Part shown: piece by piece, positions 26,544-35,959 of the stretch
Layout: every line of letters starts with the position of its first letter
How positions within the stretch are numbered: the stretch's first letter is position 1
Assembly (NCBI RefSeq): GCF_023822005.2
Contig: NZ_CP098806.1
Span: 3,286,001-3,350,000, forward strand
Reading direction: 5' to 3'
DNA from: Dyadobacter fanqingshengii
Lineage (GTDB): Bacteria > Bacteroidota > Bacteroidia > Cytophagales > Spirosomataceae
Length of the DNA: 64,000 nucleotides
Notes under the pieces: generated by a model
Databases searched by the model: none
Told to the model about the DNA's origin: nothing
Seen by the model: only the letters and a program-made list of their open reading frames with translations
Made by a program: the position numbers and the translations under genes

Positions 26544-28013
26544 TTAAGATTCGTTTGCGGCGCGCAGTTTAAGAATAAGGTTTGTTTTTAGATCAAACAG
26601 GCCCTTTTCCAAACCAACCGGATAAGTATGCGGATTCACAAAACGCTTGATCCCTTTGTGAAAATTCAGGAGCTGTTCCTGAACTCGACTCCTGGTGTCG
26701 TGAACAGACGGCAAGCTATAAACCAAAAGGCCTTTGTCAAAAATTGGCACCAGTAAATCCTCGAACGTTGACTGCTCTGAGAATGACCTGTTTCTGGTAA
26801 AGTCATAAGGATCCACCATTGTCGATTTGCCAGTCAAAGGCATTTCAATGTTGAAAATCATATCAGATAAAAACCCCTTTGCGTCTTTGAAACGTCGCAC
26901 CTGCTGAATCCCGGGTGTTGAAACCTTGATCGCTTGTTCAGATAACTTCAACTTGTAGTCCCAATCACCTGATTGCAAACGAATTGCAGCCAGTTTGTAC
27001 ACGCCGCCAAGTGCCGGCTGGTCAAAAGCAGTAACAAGTTTTGTGCCTATTCCCCAGACATTGATTTTGGCTCCCTGGATCTTCAAACTGTCCATAATAT
27101 GCTCGTCAAGATCATTGCTGGCCACAATGTTGGTTTTTTCAAAACCCGCGTCGTCCAGTAATTTCCGGGCTTCAATGCTCAGATACGCCAAGTCGCCGGA
27201 GTCGAGGCGAATCCCACTGAGATCATAGCCCCGCTCCCGTAGCCGATTACCCGTTTTGATCGCATGCCGCACGCCATTAAGCGAGTCATAAGTGTCCACA
27301 AGCAGCGTCACATTATTGGGCATATACTGCGCATACGTCTCAAATGACTCCAATTCGCTGTCAAACGACATTACCCAGCTGTGCGCATGTGTGCCTTTAA
27401 CCGGAATATCGTAGAGTTTTCCAGCTATTACATTGGAAGTGGCATCAAAACCACCAACGTAGGCGGCCCGGCTCGCCGTCACGCCGCCGTCGGGTCCCTG
27501 CGCTCGCCGCAGGCCGAATTCAAGCAGCGAATCATCTTTGGCAACGAGACGCATCCGGGCTGCTTTTGTAGCAATGAGCGATTGAAAATTGATGAGATTT
27601 AATAATGGCGTTTCCAGCAGTTGGCATTGTAAAATCGGGCCCTGTATGCGCAAAAGCGGTTCATTTGGAAAAACCGCCGTTCCTTCGGGAATCGCGTCGA
27701 TGCTGCATGCGAATGTCATATTTTTTAGATAATCCAAAAAGCCCTGCTCAAAAAGCTTTTCGCCATCATTCCCGGCAATTGACCCGACATATGCAAGGTC
27801 GTCGTCGCTGAATCGATAATCATTCAAATAGTCAATAACACTGCTCAGCCCGCAGGCAATGGTAAAGCCGCCCTGAAACGGATGTTTTCTGAAATAAAGA
27901 TTAAAAACCGCCTCCTGCTCCGCTTTTCCAGCTTTCCAATAGCCATAGGCCATCGTAAGTTGATATAAATCAGTGAGTAAGCTTAGTGATGTGTTATATA
28001 ATTGATTAATCAT
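26544..28013 (-). CDS. pncB: Nicotinate phosphoribosyltransferase
   Basis: 489-residue enzyme of the Preiss-Handler NAD pathway, converting nicotinate and PRPP to nicotinate mononucleotide. N-terminus LLTDLYQLTMAYGYWKAGK is diagnostic, as are FGLRRAQGPDGG, GTHAHSWVMSF (active-site His region) and GIRLDSGDLAYLS. Length fits the large, YlfF-like branch. Cytoplasmic. The DUF3820 gene follows immediately; a small XRE regulator gene is divergent upstream, but control of pncB by it is not shown. Confidence 0.95.
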   Translation of the reverse strand: MINQLYNTSLSLLTDLYQLTMAYGYWKAGKAEQEAVFNLYFRKHPFQGGFTIACGLSSVIDYLNDYRFSDDDLAYVGSIAGNDGEKLFEQGFLDYLKNMTFACSIDAIPEGTAVFPNEPLLRIQGPILQCQLLETPLLNLINFQSLIATKAARMRLVAKDDSLLEFGLRRAQGPDGGVTASRAAYVGGFDATSNVIAGKLYDIPVKGTHAHSWVMSFDSELESFETYAQYMPNNVTLLVDTYDSLNGVRHAIKTGNRLRERGYDLSGIRLDSGDLAYLSIEARKLLDDAGFEKTNIVASNDLDEHIMDSLKIQGAKINVWGIGTKLVTAFDQPALGGVYKLAAIRLQSGDWDYKLKLSEQAIKVSTPGIQQVRRFKDAKGFLSDMIFNIEMPLTGKSTMVDPYDFTRNRSFSEQSTFEDLLVPIFDKGLLVYSLPSVHDTRSRVQEQLLNFHKGIKRFVNPHTYPVGLEKGLFDLKTNLILKLRAANES

Positions 28014-28216
28014 TCCGCATTTTTACACATGATGAGAAGACTAATTAATAAAAATTCCCGACTTATCCAGTAACGTCAGCCAGCCTTCTAAAAAAGCATC
28101 TGTAAGGTGGAGATGAATGTTCGCCATTGCTTTTCTGACAGGAAGTGATCTTTTATCCCTGCAAAAATCGTATGTACTTTGGTTAAGAGGTTTTTTTGTT
28201 CACCAAAACCACGTTC

Positions 28217-28474
28217 ATGAACGAATCGATAGACACGAGGATCAGGTCTGTAGCATTGAATATCAGGAAGATCAGGGAGTTCAGAAATTACACGCAAGAA
28301 TATCTGGCGATGAAGCTGGGCATTTCACAAAATGCATATAGTAAGATAGAATTGGGTTACACACGCATCACGCTGGAACGCCTCATTCAGATTTCATACA
28401 TTCTGGACGTAGATACTGTGGATTTGCTTAGCGCAAATGCAGAAGATCTGGTTCAGTTGCACACCACCAAATGA
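28217..28474 (+). CDS. Small XRE-family HTH regulator
   Basis: 85 residues from ATG 28217 (MNESIDTRIRSVALNIRKI). One HTH_3 domain, about residues 12-70: REFRNYTQEYLAMKLGISQNAYSKIELGYTRITLERLIQIS, followed by a short acidic tail. It is a single-domain DNA-binding protein with no sensor. An alternative start at 28196 adds seven residues. It sits divergent from pncB with about 200 bp between, and a strong terminator follows. Confidence 0.85.
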   Translation: MNESIDTRIRSVALNIRKIREFRNYTQEYLAMKLGISQNAYSKIELGYTRITLERLIQISYILDVDTVDLLSANAEDLVQLHTTK

Positions 28475-28494
28475 TGCAGCATTGCATTGTTCAC

Positions 28495-28533
28495 AAAAAA
28501 AGGGCTGATTCGTCTCGGAATCAGCCCTTTTTT
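28495..28533. terminator. Bidirectional terminator between XRE gene and glyS
   Basis: Perfect 10-bp stem AGGGCTGATT (28501-28510) / AATCAGCCCT (28519-28528) with an 8-nt loop, A-run before and T-run after. It serves both convergent genes. Confidence 0.9.
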
Positions 28534-28547
28534 GTTGCCTTAATAAA

Positions 28548-30032
28548 TTAGATTGCTTCGAGAATTCGCTCAATCGCAACCTGATAGCCAATTTTTTCTT
28601 TTAAATCACTTATTGCAACACGCTCTTGCTCCATAGTATCGCGGTGGCGAATGGTCACTGTGTCGTCTTCCATGGTCTGATAATCAACTGCTATGCAAAA
28701 TGGCGTCCCGATCAGATCCTGGCGGGTGTAGCGCTTGCCAATGGCCGCTCCATCGTCATATGTTGTACGGAATGAAGATTTCAACGCGTTGGCAATTGTC
28801 TGGGCTTTCTCCGCCAGACCATCCTTTTTAACCAAGGGAAGCACAGCGGCCTTGAATGGCGCCAGTGCAGGATGTAGTTTCAGATATGTCCTTTCCTTTA
28901 CATTATCGCCCTCTCCCACCGTCTCAACGGTGTAAGCATTGCAGAATGTTGCCAGGAAAAGCCTGTCCGCGCCAACCGAAGTTTCGACCACATAAGGAAT
29001 ATAATTTCCATAAGGCTTGCCATTTTCATCCAGGTCAGAATCAAAATATTGCTGCTTCTTCTTAGACAGTTCCTGATGGTTTCTCAGGTCAAAATCCGTT
29101 CTTGAGTGAATTCCTTCCATTTCCCTGAAACCAAACGGGAACTGATATTCTATGTCAACGGCCGCATTGGCATAATGCGCCAGTTTATCATGATCATGGA
29201 ATTTCAATTTTTCAGCTGGCAGGCCAATCGCCTTGTGAAACTTCATGCGCGCCTCTTTCCAGCTTTCGTACCAAGCCATTTCAGTGCCGGGGCGGATGAA
29301 AAATTGCATTTCCATCTGTTCAAATTCCCGCATACGGAATGTGAACTGGCGTGCAACAATCTCATTTCTGAATGCTTTTCCTATTTGCGCAATACCAAAT
29401 GGGATTTTCATCCTGCCACTTTTCTGCACATTCAGGAAGTTGACAAAAATCCCTTGCGCAGTCTCCGGACGCAGATAAATAAGGTTCGATTCCTCAGCAA
29501 CAGAACCAACCTGCGTGCTGAACATCAGATTAAACTGGCGCACTTCCGTCCAATTGGCTGTCCCTGAAACCGGGCATTTAATATTTTCGGCAATGATCAA
29601 TTCCCGAACACCGGCTAAATCTTCCGCGCTGAGCAATCGACCCATTTCGGCTAGCAAAGCTTTGCCTTTTTCGGCCTGGCCTTCTGCTTCATATTGCTCC
29701 GCTTTCCCTTCCAGCAACTGGTCCGCACGATAACGCTTTTTGGAATCCTTATTATCGATCATCGGATCATTGAAACCATCCACGTGACCCGACGCTTTCC
29801 AGGTCAGCGGATGCATGAATATCGCCGCGTCAATGCCAACAATGTTATCGTGCAACTGCGTCATGGCCTTCCACCACGCAGCTTTAAGGTTATTTTTCAA
29901 TTCAACGCCATTCTGACCATAGTCGTAAACAGCTTGCAATCCGTCATATATTTCAGAAGAGGGAAACACAAAACCGTATTCTTTGGCATGTCCAACAATG
30001 TCTTGTAAAGAAGTAGCAGGTGCTTGGTTCAT
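28548..30032 (-). CDS. glyS: Glycine--tRNA ligase (eukaryote/archaea-type, alpha2)
   Basis: Class II aminoacyl-tRNA synthetase of 494 residues. N-terminus LQDIVGHAKEYGFVFPSSEIYDGLQAVYDYGQNG is typical. Motif 2 region is GIAQIGKAFRNEI with FRMREFEQMEMQFF; motif 3 is GADRLFLATFCNAY. The C-terminal anticodon-binding domain (about 380-494) ends in DLKEKIGYQVAIERILEAI. This single-chain form is the one used in Bacteroidota, unlike the alpha2beta2 GlyQS of E. coli; some annotations use glyQS as symbol. Confidence 0.95.
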   Translation of the reverse strand: MNQAPATSLQDIVGHAKEYGFVFPSSEIYDGLQAVYDYGQNGVELKNNLKAAWWKAMTQLHDNIVGIDAAIFMHPLTWKASGHVDGFNDPMIDNKDSKKRYRADQLLEGKAEQYEAEGQAEKGKALLAEMGRLLSAEDLAGVRELIIAENIKCPVSGTANWTEVRQFNLMFSTQVGSVAEESNLIYLRPETAQGIFVNFLNVQKSGRMKIPFGIAQIGKAFRNEIVARQFTFRMREFEQMEMQFFIRPGTEMAWYESWKEARMKFHKAIGLPAEKLKFHDHDKLAHYANAAVDIEYQFPFGFREMEGIHSRTDFDLRNHQELSKKKQQYFDSDLDENGKPYGNYIPYVVETSVGADRLFLATFCNAYTVETVGEGDNVKERTYLKLHPALAPFKAAVLPLVKKDGLAEKAQTIANALKSSFRTTYDDGAAIGKRYTRQDLIGTPFCIAVDYQTMEDDTVTIRHRDTMEQERVAISDLKEKIGYQVAIERILEAI

Positions 30033-30093
30033 TCTATTTGGTTAAAAATCAATAAAAAACGACAATTGAATCCTCTAAAAATCATCAATTTGG

Positions 30094-30101
30094 CAAAATT
30101 A
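30094..30101 (-). promoter_or_regulatory. Predicted -7 element of glyS
   Basis: On the minus strand TAATTTTG matches TAnnTTTG, about 62 bp upstream of the glyS ATG. The -33 element is not evident. Confidence 0.35.
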
Positions 30102-30264
30102 GGGATTTTGCCGTCAATGCGGCAGGAAGGTTGGAAAAAACTGAATTCCATGTGGATGTCCATTTGAATCCGGGAGGTAAAAGGTGCCAACCAAAGGATT
30201 TTCCTTTTCGTTTTTGCAAGACATTATCAGCGTTTAGAAGTTCGTTTTCCAAAACCAGACATCA

Positions 30265-30282
30265 CTGTTCAAAAGTGAACAG
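30265..30282. promoter_or_regulatory. Perfect palindrome upstream of MacB-type permease
   Basis: CTGTTCA-AAAG-TGAACAG, 7-bp perfect arms around 4 bp, 122 bp before the permease ATG. It has the look of an operator. A TGGCAT box 50 bp downstream recalls the -24 half of a sigma-54 promoter, but the -12 GC is missing. Confidence 0.5.
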
Positions 30283-30403
30283 ATAATGTGTTCGAAAATT
30301 ATTATAACGAATTGATTTTGAGCAACTTACAAGTATGGCATGTAATTTTATCACTTCGCAATAGATTGCTTCTACTGATCCTAACTAATAACGACCTCAT
30401 ATC

Positions 30404-32797
30404 ATGCTCCGTAACTATTTCAAAATAGCATTTCGAAATTTTCGTAACCAGCGAATGTTTAGCAGTCTGAATATTTTTGGGCTGGCGATTGGCATGGCCG
30501 CGGTTTGGCTCATGGTTTTGTATGTGGCCGACGAGCTGAGCTACGACCGTTTTCATGAAAAAGCCGACCGCATTTACAGAGTTACGCACGAGGCCAAGTG
30601 GCCAACAGGAAGCTTTAATCTCGCCCGGACTTCGGCCCCTTATGCAGTTGCCATGCAAAACGATTATCCCGAAATTGAAAAGACGGTCAGGATCAGCTCG
30701 GAAGGTGGCGGAACGATCAAGTTTGCGGAAAAGGCGATTGAAGCAGGTGATATTTTCTTTACAGACCCATCGATTTTTGACGTCTTCACGTTCCCAATGC
30801 TTTATGGCGACCGGGTTACAGCATTGCAGGGTTCACAAAAAATAGTCCTGAGCAAGTCGCTGGCCGAGAAACTGTTCGGCAAAGCTTCTGATGCAGTGGG
30901 CAAAACGGTTTTGTTTTCAAACAATTTCCCAAACACTGTGACCGGGGTTATGGCCGATGCGCCGGTTAACTCACATTTGCATTTCGAAGCGTTGCGCTCT
31001 CTTCCCGAAGACTACACCGCCGGATGGCAAGAGTCTGATGTTTACACTTATATATTATTAAAAAACGGAGTTGACGCGGCAAAATTCGAACAGAAGCTCG
31101 CAGGATTTTTTCCGAAATATCTCAAAAAAGAGATCGGAAATGCAGCGTACAAAATGAGTTTACAGCCGTTAACCTCCATCCATCTGCATTCCGATCTTGA
31201 ATACGAAATCAGCGCGAACGGGAACATTGATACAATCTATATTTTTTCGGTTGTTGCAGCGCTGATCCTTATTATCGCCTGCATTAATTATATCAATCTT
31301 TACACGGCACGTTCCATGAAACGGGTGCGTGAGGTGGGCGTGCGAAAAGCCGTTGGCTCAAAGCGCACCCAGCTTGTTGCCCAGTTTCTTACAGAATCAT
31401 TCTTAATGACCATTTTGGCAGGCCTTATCGGAGCATTATTGGTAAAAATCGCGTTGCCGTTTTTTAACGAGTTGTCAAACAAATCACTGACAATGAGCTA
31501 TCACAATGGCTGGTCAACGGCTCTGGCAGCGATTGCATTTATGCTGGTTATTGGGCTGGTAAGCGGCATTTATCCTGCTTTTATGCTGTCAGGGTTTCGG
31601 CCGGTAATCGCGTTGAAAGGCCAGATCGGCAACCAGATCGGCGGTGCACAATTTCGCAAATCGCTCGTGGTTTTTCAGTTTGCCATAACCGTCGTCATGA
31701 TCGCTTGCTCCGGAATTGTTTATCGTCAATTGTATTATGTAAATCACAAAGACCTGGGTTTCAATAAGGAGCAGGTTTTGACATTTCACATTGATAAAAA
31801 TGAAGTACGAAACCAGATCAATGCGATCAAGGAAAAGTTAACCCGAAGTCCTCTTATTGAAAGCGTTGCTGCTGCCAGCAATCCACTTGGCAATAACTTT
31901 TTGGGATCCGGCGGCTTGCTCATTGAATCCGAAACGGGTGAAATGCCCAGTTCAACGCAGATCGTTAAGAAATTCTCGGCCGATGGCGATTATATCAAGA
32001 CATTGGAAATTAAACTTTTGCAAGGCCGAACTTTCCATGATGATTCTCCTGCCGACCAGACTGCCGCCTTACTGGTCAATGAGGCCTTGGTTAAAAAGCA
32101 AGGATGGAGTGATCCGTTGGGTAAGAGGATAAAGTATTTCATTGATGAAAAAGGCAATACTAAGGAGGCAAAAGTGATTGGTGTGGTCGCAGATTTTCAC
32201 GCATATTCCTTGCAGCACAAAATTGAGCCGCTCGTAATCCAGCTTCCTCTGCCAGCTGACAAAGACAATGTTTACGTGCGTATCCAGCGCGGGAAAACAA
32301 GGGAAGCGTTGGCGTACATCAGCAATGCCTACAAACAATTTGATCCCGAAGCCAAGCTCGACTTCAATTTTCTTGACGAGAATTTTGCAAAGCAATACCA
32401 GGCGGAGCAGAAACAGGGAAGTGTTTTGCTATCATTCGCAGTTCTGGCCGTTGTTATTGCCTGCCTGGGTTTATTCGGACTGGCAGCTTTTGCGGCCGAA
32501 GCGAGGACCAAGGAGATCGGCGTGCGTAAAGTACTGGGTGCGAGCGTGCAGAATGTGGTGCTTTTGCTGTCGGGAGATTTCTTGAAACTCATTGCAATCG
32601 CCATTGTGATCAGCATTCCGGTGGCTGTGTACGCCATGCAGGAATGGCTCAAAAACTTCGAATATCAGGCCGATTTGTCCTGGTGGGTGTTTGCTTTGGC
32701 GGGATTCATCGCATTGGTTATCGCACTGCTAACAGTAAGTTTCCAGGCAGTCAAAGCGGCACTGGTAAACCCTGTCGAATCTCTAAAAAGTGAGTAA
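30404..32797 (+). CDS. MacB/FtsX-type ABC transporter permease (orphan)
   Basis: 797-residue membrane protein with two MacB periplasmic-core plus FtsX permease modules. N-terminus MLRNYFKIAFRNFRNQRMF then a helix at about 20-42; the middle helices start near 280, and the second module ends with three helices (about 670-780). The conserved motifs RVREVGVRKAVGSKRTQL and RTKEIGVRKVLGAS precede membrane helices. Such permeases move no substrate themselves but couple cytoplasmic ATP hydrolysis to periplasmic shape changes; an ABC ATPase must be supplied from elsewhere. The closest ATPase is at 39044. Paralogue of the next gene. Confidence 0.9.
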   Translation: MLRNYFKIAFRNFRNQRMFSSLNIFGLAIGMAAVWLMVLYVADELSYDRFHEKADRIYRVTHEAKWPTGSFNLARTSAPYAVAMQNDYPEIEKTVRISSEGGGTIKFAEKAIEAGDIFFTDPSIFDVFTFPMLYGDRVTALQGSQKIVLSKSLAEKLFGKASDAVGKTVLFSNNFPNTVTGVMADAPVNSHLHFEALRSLPEDYTAGWQESDVYTYILLKNGVDAAKFEQKLAGFFPKYLKKEIGNAAYKMSLQPLTSIHLHSDLEYEISANGNIDTIYIFSVVAALILIIACINYINLYTARSMKRVREVGVRKAVGSKRTQLVAQFLTESFLMTILAGLIGALLVKIALPFFNELSNKSLTMSYHNGWSTALAAIAFMLVIGLVSGIYPAFMLSGFRPVIALKGQIGNQIGGAQFRKSLVVFQFAITVVMIACSGIVYRQLYYVNHKDLGFNKEQVLTFHIDKNEVRNQINAIKEKLTRSPLIESVAAASNPLGNNFLGSGGLLIESETGEMPSSTQIVKKFSADGDYIKTLEIKLLQGRTFHDDSPADQTAALLVNEALVKKQGWSDPLGKRIKYFIDEKGNTKEAKVIGVVADFHAYSLQHKIEPLVIQLPLPADKDNVYVRIQRGKTREALAYISNAYKQFDPEAKLDFNFLDENFAKQYQAEQKQGSVLLSFAVLAVVIACLGLFGLAAFAAEARTKEIGVRKVLGASVQNVVLLLSGDFLKLIAIAIVISIPVAVYAMQEWLKNFEYQADLSWWVFALAGFIALVIALLTVSFQAVKAALVNPVESLKSE

Positions 32798-32890
32798 TGC
32801 TATGCTTTATGCCTGATCTGCAAATCGTTAAAAATAGTTAAAGGGCAGGTTCACAATGACCGGCATTTTGAAATTTGACTAGTTTTGGAA

Positions 32891-35296
32891 ATGATCCGGA
32901 ACTACTTCAAAATCGCATGGCGAAACTTGTTGAAACGCAAGTTTTATTCACTGGTTACGATCTTTGGCCTATCGGTCGGGATGACCTTCACTTTCCTCAT
33001 CATGGCCTACGTATGGGGTGAATTGAGGGTAAATAGTGAACTGCGGAATGCGGACAACCAATATATTGTCCGCAGCAGATGGAAGAACCCGGATATGGGT
33101 GTCGATATGGCGACGCTGGGACCGCTCGGAGCAACATTAAAGGCCGATTATCCGAACCTGGTTGCTAATTTCTACCGCTACGATGGCATCACAGTTGCTG
33201 TATCCAAGGGTGAGAAACATTTTCGTGAGGAAGTTCAGACGGGAGACTCTACATTGCTTGCTATGTACGGCTTCCCGCTTCTTTATGGCGACGCGAAAAC
33301 TGCATTAAGCCAGCAGAATTCGGTCGCGATTACTGAGGAAAAAGCATTCAAATATTTCGGAAAAACCGACGTCCTGGGTGAGACTTTAACCTTGCACAAT
33401 TTTATCGGCGGTAAACAGGAATTCCAGGTTAATGCGGTTTTGAAAACCGTTCCAAACAATTCCGTGACTAATCTGTTACCAAAACCCGCGGAAGTTTTCA
33501 TTCCGTTAAGCAGCCTGGACGGCCGGAAAGGAGCCGAGGACAATTGGGATTTCCCGTACATGATCACTTACATCGAGCTCCAAAATGGCGTGAAGCTTAC
33601 TGAACTCGAAAAACCTGTCAATCAAATATTGGCGACTCATTCATCAGCCAATACCAGGGCGAATCTGGACGTGTATTTCACGCCTTTGAAGGATTATTAT
33701 CAAGAAGCAAACAATGGCTTGGTCCGCAAGATGATTTACACACTATCCGGCGTTACGCTCTTCATTTTGCTGATGGCAGTTGTCAATTTCGTAAATATTT
33801 CCATCGGCAAATCCTCCTCTCGCTTGAAGGAAATCGGTGTCAGAAAAGTGCTCGGAAGCCACCAAACGCAGTTAATTGGCCAGTTTCTGGCGGAATCCGT
33901 CATTCTGGCTTTGTTTGCCATGTTTCTTTCAATTTTGTTTTATGAAATTTCCCGTTCGGCATTTTCGGATATTTTGGGAAAACCATTGCCTTCATCATTA
34001 GCATTATTCCCCTACTCGCTTGTGATGCCACTGCTTTGCGCGATGCTCATAGGCTTAATGGCTGGTATTTATCCGGCTTTTGTATTGTCTGGCATTTCCT
34101 CCATCGATTCTATGAAAGGCAAACTCAAATCCATCAAGGAAAATGTAATGTTGCGGCGAGTGCTTGTTGCTTCACAGTTTGTCATCGCATTGTTTGTGTT
34201 TGCCGGTGCAATGATTATCGCCAGACAGGTCCATTATTTTTTCAACAAAAATCTGGGTTACAGCAAAGAATCCCTGGTCTCCATCGCCGTTCCACGGGAT
34301 TGGACGGCCGAAGGATTGTCTAAAATGGAGGCGATCAGAGACCAGTTTTCCCGATTGAAAGAAGTAAGCAATGTGAGCCTGTCTTACGAAATCCCCAATG
34401 GAAATAACGGCGGACATGCAGGATTATACAAGTCCGGACAAGACTCCACGCAAGCCATTCACACGCAGTTTCTGAGCACAGATGAAAAATATGCCGACAC
34501 TTATCAGATCAGAATAGTGGCTGGAAAGTTCTTCAACGCTAATCAAGGCGCATATCAGCCCAATCGGATCGTGTTAAATCAGGCTGCGGCGAAAGGATTG
34601 GGATATTCAAACCCCGAAGATGCTGTCGGACAGCAGGTAAGGGTTCATAATGTGCCTGGCTTACTTACCGTAGACGGTGTTTCCGCAGACTTCAATTTCG
34701 CATCTATGCATCAGGCTATCAAACCGCTGGGCTTCTTTCACGTAAAAGAAGGAAACGCATTCCGCTTCCTCACATTCCGACTCAATCCAGGCAATTTGGG
34801 TGCGTCAATGAGCATTATTGAAAACAAATGGCGGGAACTGATGCCCGACGCCCCATTCGAATACGCTTTCATGGATGACACGCTTCAGAAACTGTATCAA
34901 ACTGAAATGCAACTGAAAAAAGCTTCACAAATAGCAACCTTGCTAGCTGTAGTGATCGTTTTACTGGGTGTGCTGGGTATGGTTTCACTGAATGTAGCCC
35001 GACGAACTCGCGAACTTGGCATCCGTAAAGTCCTCGGCGCGTCGGGATTAGGCATCATCATGCTTTTCCTGAAAGAATTCCTTCTGGTAATGGCCCTCGC
35101 CATGCTCATTGCTTTTCCACTGGCATTCTTAACCATGCAGCGCTGGCTGGAAACCTACGCATTCCGCATCCAGATCGGCTGGGAACCATTTGCGATGGTT
35201 GGGTTGGGATTTTGCTTGATTGTGATCTTGCTGGTTTGCTTGCAGACCACAAAAGCATCATTGATGAATCCAGTAAAGAGTCTTAGGAGTGAATAA
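32891..35296 (+). CDS. MacB/FtsX-type ABC transporter permease (orphan), second copy
   Basis: 801 residues from ATG 32891 (MIRNYFKIAWRNLLKRKFYS), the same architecture as its upstream neighbour: two periplasmic MacB_PCD domains, each with FtsX helices, and the motifs RLKEIGVRKVLGSHQTQL and RTRELGIRKVLGAS. A TTG at 32885 is in frame but unlikely. It lies 93 bp after the first permease and has no ATPase beside it. Its stop (35294-35296) abuts the stop of the convergent PIN-like toxin gene with no gap. Confidence 0.9.
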   Translation: MIRNYFKIAWRNLLKRKFYSLVTIFGLSVGMTFTFLIMAYVWGELRVNSELRNADNQYIVRSRWKNPDMGVDMATLGPLGATLKADYPNLVANFYRYDGITVAVSKGEKHFREEVQTGDSTLLAMYGFPLLYGDAKTALSQQNSVAITEEKAFKYFGKTDVLGETLTLHNFIGGKQEFQVNAVLKTVPNNSVTNLLPKPAEVFIPLSSLDGRKGAEDNWDFPYMITYIELQNGVKLTELEKPVNQILATHSSANTRANLDVYFTPLKDYYQEANNGLVRKMIYTLSGVTLFILLMAVVNFVNISIGKSSSRLKEIGVRKVLGSHQTQLIGQFLAESVILALFAMFLSILFYEISRSAFSDILGKPLPSSLALFPYSLVMPLLCAMLIGLMAGIYPAFVLSGISSIDSMKGKLKSIKENVMLRRVLVASQFVIALFVFAGAMIIARQVHYFFNKNLGYSKESLVSIAVPRDWTAEGLSKMEAIRDQFSRLKEVSNVSLSYEIPNGNNGGHAGLYKSGQDSTQAIHTQFLSTDEKYADTYQIRIVAGKFFNANQGAYQPNRIVLNQAAAKGLGYSNPEDAVGQQVRVHNVPGLLTVDGVSADFNFASMHQAIKPLGFFHVKEGNAFRFLTFRLNPGNLGASMSIIENKWRELMPDAPFEYAFMDDTLQKLYQTEMQLKKASQIATLLAVVIVLLGVLGMVSLNVARRTRELGIRKVLGASGLGIIMLFLKEFLLVMALAMLIAFPLAFLTMQRWLETYAFRIQIGWEPFAMVGLGFCLIVILLVCLQTTKASLMNPVKSLRSE

Positions 35297-35641
35297 CTAC
35301 ACCGGCTTGAACACTTCATAAAGAACAAAGTCGTCGCTCTTAACAAATTCGCTTATCGACTGGACTTTTGAAAGTAGAATGTCAGCCAGGAATTGAGTGG
35401 AGCAATTTCCTGTTCTGATCCAGATTACTTTGGGAGGAATAGAAAAAAGATGCAAAAGCCGTACAAAATCGTCGTCGATCGTAACAACCGCATCGTAATT
35501 ATTTTTGCGGGCAAACATGAAAATATCGTGGTCATCTGCATTGATGAGATCCAAATGCTTCACATGATGGACTTCATGATATTTGTTGGAAATCAGCTGT
35601 AATAAGCGATATGAGATATTTTGATCAACTAATAACTTCAT
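35297..35641 (-). CDS. DUF5615 PIN-like toxin
   Basis: 114-residue PIN-like protein. The first beta strand LLVDQNIS carries the conserved Asp, and DAVVTIDDDFVRLL holds the further acidic pair; HVKHLDLINADDHDIFMFARK gives the middle acidic cluster. By family analogy it is a metal-dependent RNase toxin. Its ATG overlaps the stop of the DUF433 antitoxin gene by 4 bp (ATGA), the usual order antitoxin-toxin. Confidence 0.88.
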   Translation of the reverse strand: MKLLVDQNISYRLLQLISNKYHEVHHVKHLDLINADDHDIFMFARKNNYDAVVTIDDDFVRLLHLFSIPPKVIWIRTGNCSTQFLADILLSKVQSISEFVKSDDFVLYEVFKPV

Positions 35642-35868
35642 GCAGCGACATCATAAAAGATCTTTTTTTGTTGATTCGCTGAGAATTCCAAAGCAATTAT
35701 AATGTCATTTTTCGTTAACTCCGGAAAATCTTCGATGATTTCTTCAAACGACATTCCCGAAGCCAGCCAAAGTAAAATATCCTCTACCGTAATGCGCATT
35801 CCACGAATACATGGTTTACCATTTCGTTTGCCTTCTTCTATGCTAATAATGTTTTTATAGATATACAT
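35638..35868 (-). CDS. DUF433 antitoxin
   Basis: 76-residue DUF433 protein with the family marks RNGKPCIRGMRITVEDIL and GMSFEEIIEDFPELTKNDI, a small HTH-like fold. It is the expected partner of the DUF5615 toxin: the pair is a known VapBC-like toxin-antitoxin type. It would bind the toxin and probably its own promoter region. Confidence 0.9.
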   Translation of the reverse strand: MYIYKNIISIEEGKRNGKPCIRGMRITVEDILLWLASGMSFEEIIEDFPELTKNDIIIALEFSANQQKKIFYDVAA

Positions 35869-35888
35869 AATCGCGTGAATGTGTTAAG

Positions 35889-35896
35889 CAAAAATA
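35889..35896 (-). promoter_or_regulatory. Predicted -7 element of the DUF433/DUF5615 operon
   Basis: On the minus strand TATTTTTG matches TAnnTTTG, 20 bp upstream of the antitoxin ATG. No firm -33 element. Confidence 0.4.
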
Positions 35897-35959
35897 GCAA
35901 AATGTTTACAATAGCAGAGATTTTCTAAGATTCGAAAGCCTGGAACCTCTTGGGCGTCG

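Larger units (their letters stand above)
30033..30403. other. Divergent intergenic region with a palindrome
   Basis: 371 bp between glyS and the first MacB-type permease. Apart from the glyS -7 element it contains the dyad listed separately at 30265-30282, a TGGCAT box near 30333 and no ORF that looks real. No tRNA or T-box was seen. Confidence 0.6.

Noticed and set aside
28117..28341. Plus-strand ORF overlapping the XRE gene in another frame
   Set aside because: The XRE frame has a clear HTH domain; this one has no motif and overlaps it.
30333..30350. Possible sigma-54 promoter before the MacB-type permease
   Set aside because: The TGGCAT half is present but the -12 GC at the required spacing is not.
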